Shown here one piece after another: positions 61,365-64,000 of a stretch of 64,000 nt of DNA (positions are counted from its first letter, which is position 1; each line of letters starts with the position of its first letter). The translations under genes and the position numbers were made by a program. Under the pieces are notes generated by a model that had not been told where the DNA came from, searched no databases, and saw only the letters and a program-made list of their open reading frames with translations. Source of the DNA: Rhodococcus opacus B4 (GTDB lineage: Bacteria; Actinomycetota; Actinomycetes; Mycobacteriales; Mycobacteriaceae); assembly GCF_000010805.1 (NCBI RefSeq), contig NC_012522.1:3472001-3536000 (forward strand), in the 5' to 3' direction.

Positions 61365-62552
61365 ATGAATCAGTTGCTCAGCGGGATCCGGGTCCTCGAC
61401 CTCACGCGCGCGCTCGCAGGCCCGCTGTGCACGGCGCTGCTGTCCGATTTCGGCGCCGACATCATCAAGGTCGAGACCCGTTCCGGTGGTGACAGTTCCC
61501 GGCAGTGGCCGCCGTTCGACGGCAGCGACAGCCTGTACTTCGCGTCCGTCAATCGCGGCAAACGTTCCGTCGCGCTGGACATGCGCAGCGAACAGGGCCG
61601 GAAATTGCTGCGCCGCATCGCCGTCGACGTGGACGTCATCGTGGAGAATTTCCGCCCCGGCGTCCTCGCCGAGATGGGACTCGATCAGGAGTCGCTCGCC
61701 GCGGACAATCCCGGCGTGATCGTCATGAGTGTCAGCGGATTCGGCCCGACCGGCCCCGAGCAGTTCTCGCCCGGACTCGACCAGGTCGCGCAGGGCATGT
61801 CGGGCCTGATGTCGGTGACCGGCGCGGGCGATCACACCCCGATGCGCGTCGGCATCCCGATCATCGACACGGTGTCCGGTATCTATGCGGCGCTGGGCAT
61901 CACGGCGGCACTCGTGGCCCGCGGACGCGACGGCGGCGGCCACCACGTGCAGACGTCGCTGCTCGAATCGGCCCTGTCGATCATGTCGTTCCAGGCGCAG
62001 GACTATCTGAGCACCGGACGCGTCGCGGAGCCGAACGGAAACACGCATCCCACGATCACGCCGTACGGCACGTTCGACACCGCCGACTTCCCGATCATCA
62101 TCGCCACCGGTTCGGACCGGCACTGGGAGGCCCTGTGCGGCGTTCTCGGGGACCCCGACCTCGCCGGCCGGCCCGAATACCGCACCGGCCAGTCACGTCT
62201 CGCGCACCGGGATCGCCTCACGAAGGAACTGCTCGAACTGCTGTCCGTGCGGCGGGCCGCCGAGTGGGTGACGCTCATTCGTGCGGCGGGCATTCCGTGC
62301 GGTCCCGTCCACACGATCGATCAGGCGTTCGCCGACCCGCAGGTGCGGGCCCTGAAGATGGTGCAACCCGTGGCCACCGCGGACGGTGGTGAGGTGCCGC
62401 TGGTCCGGGGCCCGTTCTGGGTGGACGACGAGACGCTGCCGATCCGGAACGCGCCACCGATGGCGCTCGGGCAAGACACGGCCGAGGTGCTCGGCGAATT
62501 CGGGCTGAGCGAGGACGACATCGAGGGCCTGCGGCGAGACCGGGTGATCTGA
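61365..62552 (+). CDS. CaiB/BaiF family CoA transferase
   Basis: A 395-residue class III CoA transferase. Features are GIRVLDLTRALAGPLCTALLSDFGADIIKVE at the N terminus, the catalytic Asp168 in VGIPIIDTVSGIYAALG, NPGVIVMSVSGFGPTGPE and PCGPVHTIDQAFADPQV near the end. It moves CoA from a donor acyl-CoA to a free acid, probably for an acid that arises in the catabolic island. ATG 61365 has GAGG upstream. It converges with the amidase gene with 19 bp between. The substrate acid cannot be told from sequence. Confidence 0.9.
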   Translation: MNQLLSGIRVLDLTRALAGPLCTALLSDFGADIIKVETRSGGDSSRQWPPFDGSDSLYFASVNRGKRSVALDMRSEQGRKLLRRIAVDVDVIVENFRPGVLAEMGLDQESLAADNPGVIVMSVSGFGPTGPEQFSPGLDQVAQGMSGLMSVTGAGDHTPMRVGIPIIDTVSGIYAALGITAALVARGRDGGGHHVQTSLLESALSIMSFQAQDYLSTGRVAEPNGNTHPTITPYGTFDTADFPIIIATGSDRHWEALCGVLGDPDLAGRPEYRTGQSRLAHRDRLTKELLELLSVRRAAEWVTLIRAAGIPCGPVHTIDQAFADPQVRALKMVQPVATADGGEVPLVRGPFWVDDETLPIRNAPPMALGQDTAEVLGEFGLSEDDIEGLRRDRVI

Positions 62553-62571
62553 TCCCGCGGTCGTGGCCGTC

Positions 62572-63933
62572 TCACAACCGGGCGGCCACGGCCAGCGCGA
62601 CGTGCTCGCACCACGGCCGCGCGACCACCTGCACACCGATCGGCAACCCGGACTGCGTGTTTCCCACCGGAACGACGACGGACGGCAGTCCCGTGACGCT
62701 GATCGCGCGGCAACTCGCCAGGGCCTGAGCCCACGTGAGTGACTGCCCACCGACGTCGAACAGTTCGTCGCCGAGTGGCGGCGCCGGGATCGACGCGACG
62801 GGCAGGACGAGGACGTCGCCCATCTCGCCCAGCATCCGGTGCACGAGTTCCGATCGCTGCGCCCACAGTCGCTCGACGAGACGCCGGTCCACATCCCGCG
62901 CGGCGGCGAGCATCGCGGTGATGTTCGCCCCGAAGTCGGTGCCTAGTTGTGCGATGTCGGTGTGGGTTTCGGCCGACCGCAGGCCCCCGAACAACTCGTT
63001 GCCCTCTGCCAGTGCCGTGCCCTCGTACCTGCGGGCGCCGAGCCGTCCGGCGACATCGGCAACGGCCGCGGCGATCTCCTCGCCGACGGGCACGGTCCCC
63101 TCGCCGGGCGCCCACGTGATGTCGAGACGCGAGAGGTCCACCGAGCCCGGGTCGGTCCAGTGGTACTGCCGGGAGGAGACGACCCGCAGCACGAGGGCCG
63201 CGTCCTGCAGGGTCCGGGCCATCGGGCCGATCGTCTGCAGCGTGCCGTGCATCGTGGCCGGATTGGTCAGCACGTGATCGCCCGACGGGACGCCGGGATA
63301 CTGTCCGTCGGGGTCGACCCGGCCGATGGTCGGGCGGACGGACCGCAGTCCCGTGCAGTGGGCGGGCCAGCGCACCGACCCGCCGAAGTCGGTGCCGAGA
63401 CCGACCACGCTCATCCCGGACGCGATCGCCGCCGCCTCGCCGCCGCTCGAACCCCCGGGAGACCGGGGAACCCCGTCGGGCCGGAGCGGGTTCACGGTGT
63501 ATCCGAACAGATCGTTGTGCGTGAGGCCGCTGGCCCCGAACTCCGGGGTGTTCGTCTTGCCGACGAGAATCGCGCCGGCCGCCCTCATCGCGGCCACCGC
63601 GGGGGCGTCGACGCGCGGCACGTTGTGTTCGAGCGCGCGCGATCCCGCCGTCGTCCGAACACCGGCGGTCGCGATGAGGTCTTTCACCGTGAACGGCACC
63701 CCGGCCAGCGGACCGACGTCCTCACCTCGGGAGATCCGGGTGTCGAGGTCGTCGGCGGCCCGGATCGCCTGGTCTTCGGCCACCGTGACCAGCGCGTTCA
63801 GCTCCGGGTTCCGGGCCTTGATGTGCGCCAGGTGGTCGGCCAGCACCTCGCTCGCGGACACCTCACGGCGCGTCACGGCGCGGGCGATCGCGTGCGCGTC
63901 CGAGCCGACCCAGCTGCCGTCACTACCCCACAC
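62572..63933 (-). CDS. Amidase (amidase signature family)
   Basis: A 453-residue amidase with an intact Ser-cisSer-Lys triad: Lys84 in FTVKDL, Ser163 in GGSSGGEAA and Ser186 in TDFGGSVR. It would hydrolyse an amide to acid and ammonia or amine. It lacks a signal peptide. The family is broad (GatA-like, acylamide, ureido and carbamate substrates), so the substrate is undetermined. GTG 63933 follows GAGGAGG. In the context of HyuAB it may cleave the open-chain amide or ureido compound. The 67 bases to the window end show nothing. Confidence 0.9.
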   Translation of the reverse strand: MWGSDGSWVGSDAHAIARAVTRREVSASEVLADHLAHIKARNPELNALVTVAEDQAIRAADDLDTRISRGEDVGPLAGVPFTVKDLIATAGVRTTAGSRALEHNVPRVDAPAVAAMRAAGAILVGKTNTPEFGASGLTHNDLFGYTVNPLRPDGVPRSPGGSSGGEAAAIASGMSVVGLGTDFGGSVRWPAHCTGLRSVRPTIGRVDPDGQYPGVPSGDHVLTNPATMHGTLQTIGPMARTLQDAALVLRVVSSRQYHWTDPGSVDLSRLDITWAPGEGTVPVGEEIAAAVADVAGRLGARRYEGTALAEGNELFGGLRSAETHTDIAQLGTDFGANITAMLAAARDVDRRLVERLWAQRSELVHRMLGEMGDVLVLPVASIPAPPLGDELFDVGGQSLTWAQALASCRAISVTGLPSVVVPVGNTQSGLPIGVQVVARPWCEHVALAVAARL

Positions 63934-64000
63934 ATGTCCTCCTCGGCTGGTGCTCAGGGATCGACGCTAGAGGTCCCCGGACCCGCCGCACACGGCCAGT

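Noticed and set aside
1..64000. tRNA, rRNA or riboswitch genes
   Set aside because: No cloverleaf with anticodon and TTCGA-type arm, no rRNA signature and no recognisable riboswitch core was seen in the intergenic regions; a covariance-model scan would be decisive.

Overview
The window is high-GC, tightly packed chromosomal DNA from an actinomycete, most probably Rhodococcus of the R. jostii/R. opacus type. This is inferred from three things: the padR-ino1-TY-Chap-ponA neighbourhood, which matches the order near the replication origin in mycobacteria and rhodococci; mycobacterial-type families (LpqY-SugABC-like transporter, F420/deazaflavin-type oxidoreductases, DUF3556, DUF1707, DUF2786, IdeR-type iron box); and the large number of catabolic operons. 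I see no tRNA, rRNA, phage, insertion sequence or CRISPR array. 53 protein genes are supported. The first is cut by the left edge.

Layout. 1-1.25 kb: two tandem paralogous DUF1707-type membrane proteins, followed by a repeat-rich gap. 1.5-6.9 kb: PadR regulator, inositol-phosphate synthase, TY-Chap-like protein and PonA. 6.9-11.6 kb: a trehalose-type sugar ABC importer on the minus strand. 11.8-13.8 kb: a divergent pair (Apd1/sucrase-ferredoxin-like protein and siderophore-binding lipoprotein) around an IdeR/DtxR-type iron box. 13.9-20.4 kb: DUF2786 plus metallohydrolase pair, two F420-type proteins, a thiolase, an SDR and a CdaR/PucR-type regulator. 20.5-27.8 kb: a TetR-controlled lipid-type operon (acyl-CoA dehydrogenase, acyl-CoA synthetase, DUF3556 membrane protein, FAD oxidoreductase). 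27.9-30.5 kb: a glutamate-type ABC importer with fused binding protein and permease.

30.5-39.1 kb: an operon MFS transporter - D-glutamate cyclase-like - PxpABC oxoprolinase - short NAD-glutamate dehydrogenase, which reads as a route from 5-oxoproline to 2-oxoglutarate and ammonium. It is divergent from a GntR regulator. 39.2-42.8 kb: lactate-utilisation LldEFG (LutABC) with its own divergent GntR regulator and two perfect operators. 42.8-47.7 kb: alpha/beta hydrolase, PHP-domain protein, PhoX-like phosphatase and NmrA-like protein. 47.7-63.9 kb: a catabolic island with HyuA/HyuB ATP-dependent cyclic-amide hydrolase, a form II (CoxL-like) molybdenum hydroxylase with CoxS, CoxM and a membrane-tailed CoxG, an NCS2 uracil/xanthine-type permease, a PucR regulator, XdhC, a CaiB-type CoA transferase and an amidase. 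I read it as a candidate pathway for a nitrogen heterocycle whose substrate cannot be named from sequence.

The most striking non-coding signal is a three-part palindrome of about 57-72 bp, present seven times. It lies at 3' gene ends, usually between convergent genes, and often begins or ends inside the stop codons of its neighbours. A second, looser palindrome family occurs twice, and a 79-bp direct repeat occurs twice near the left edge. Many intergenic regions carry clear paired operators next to a regulator gene.
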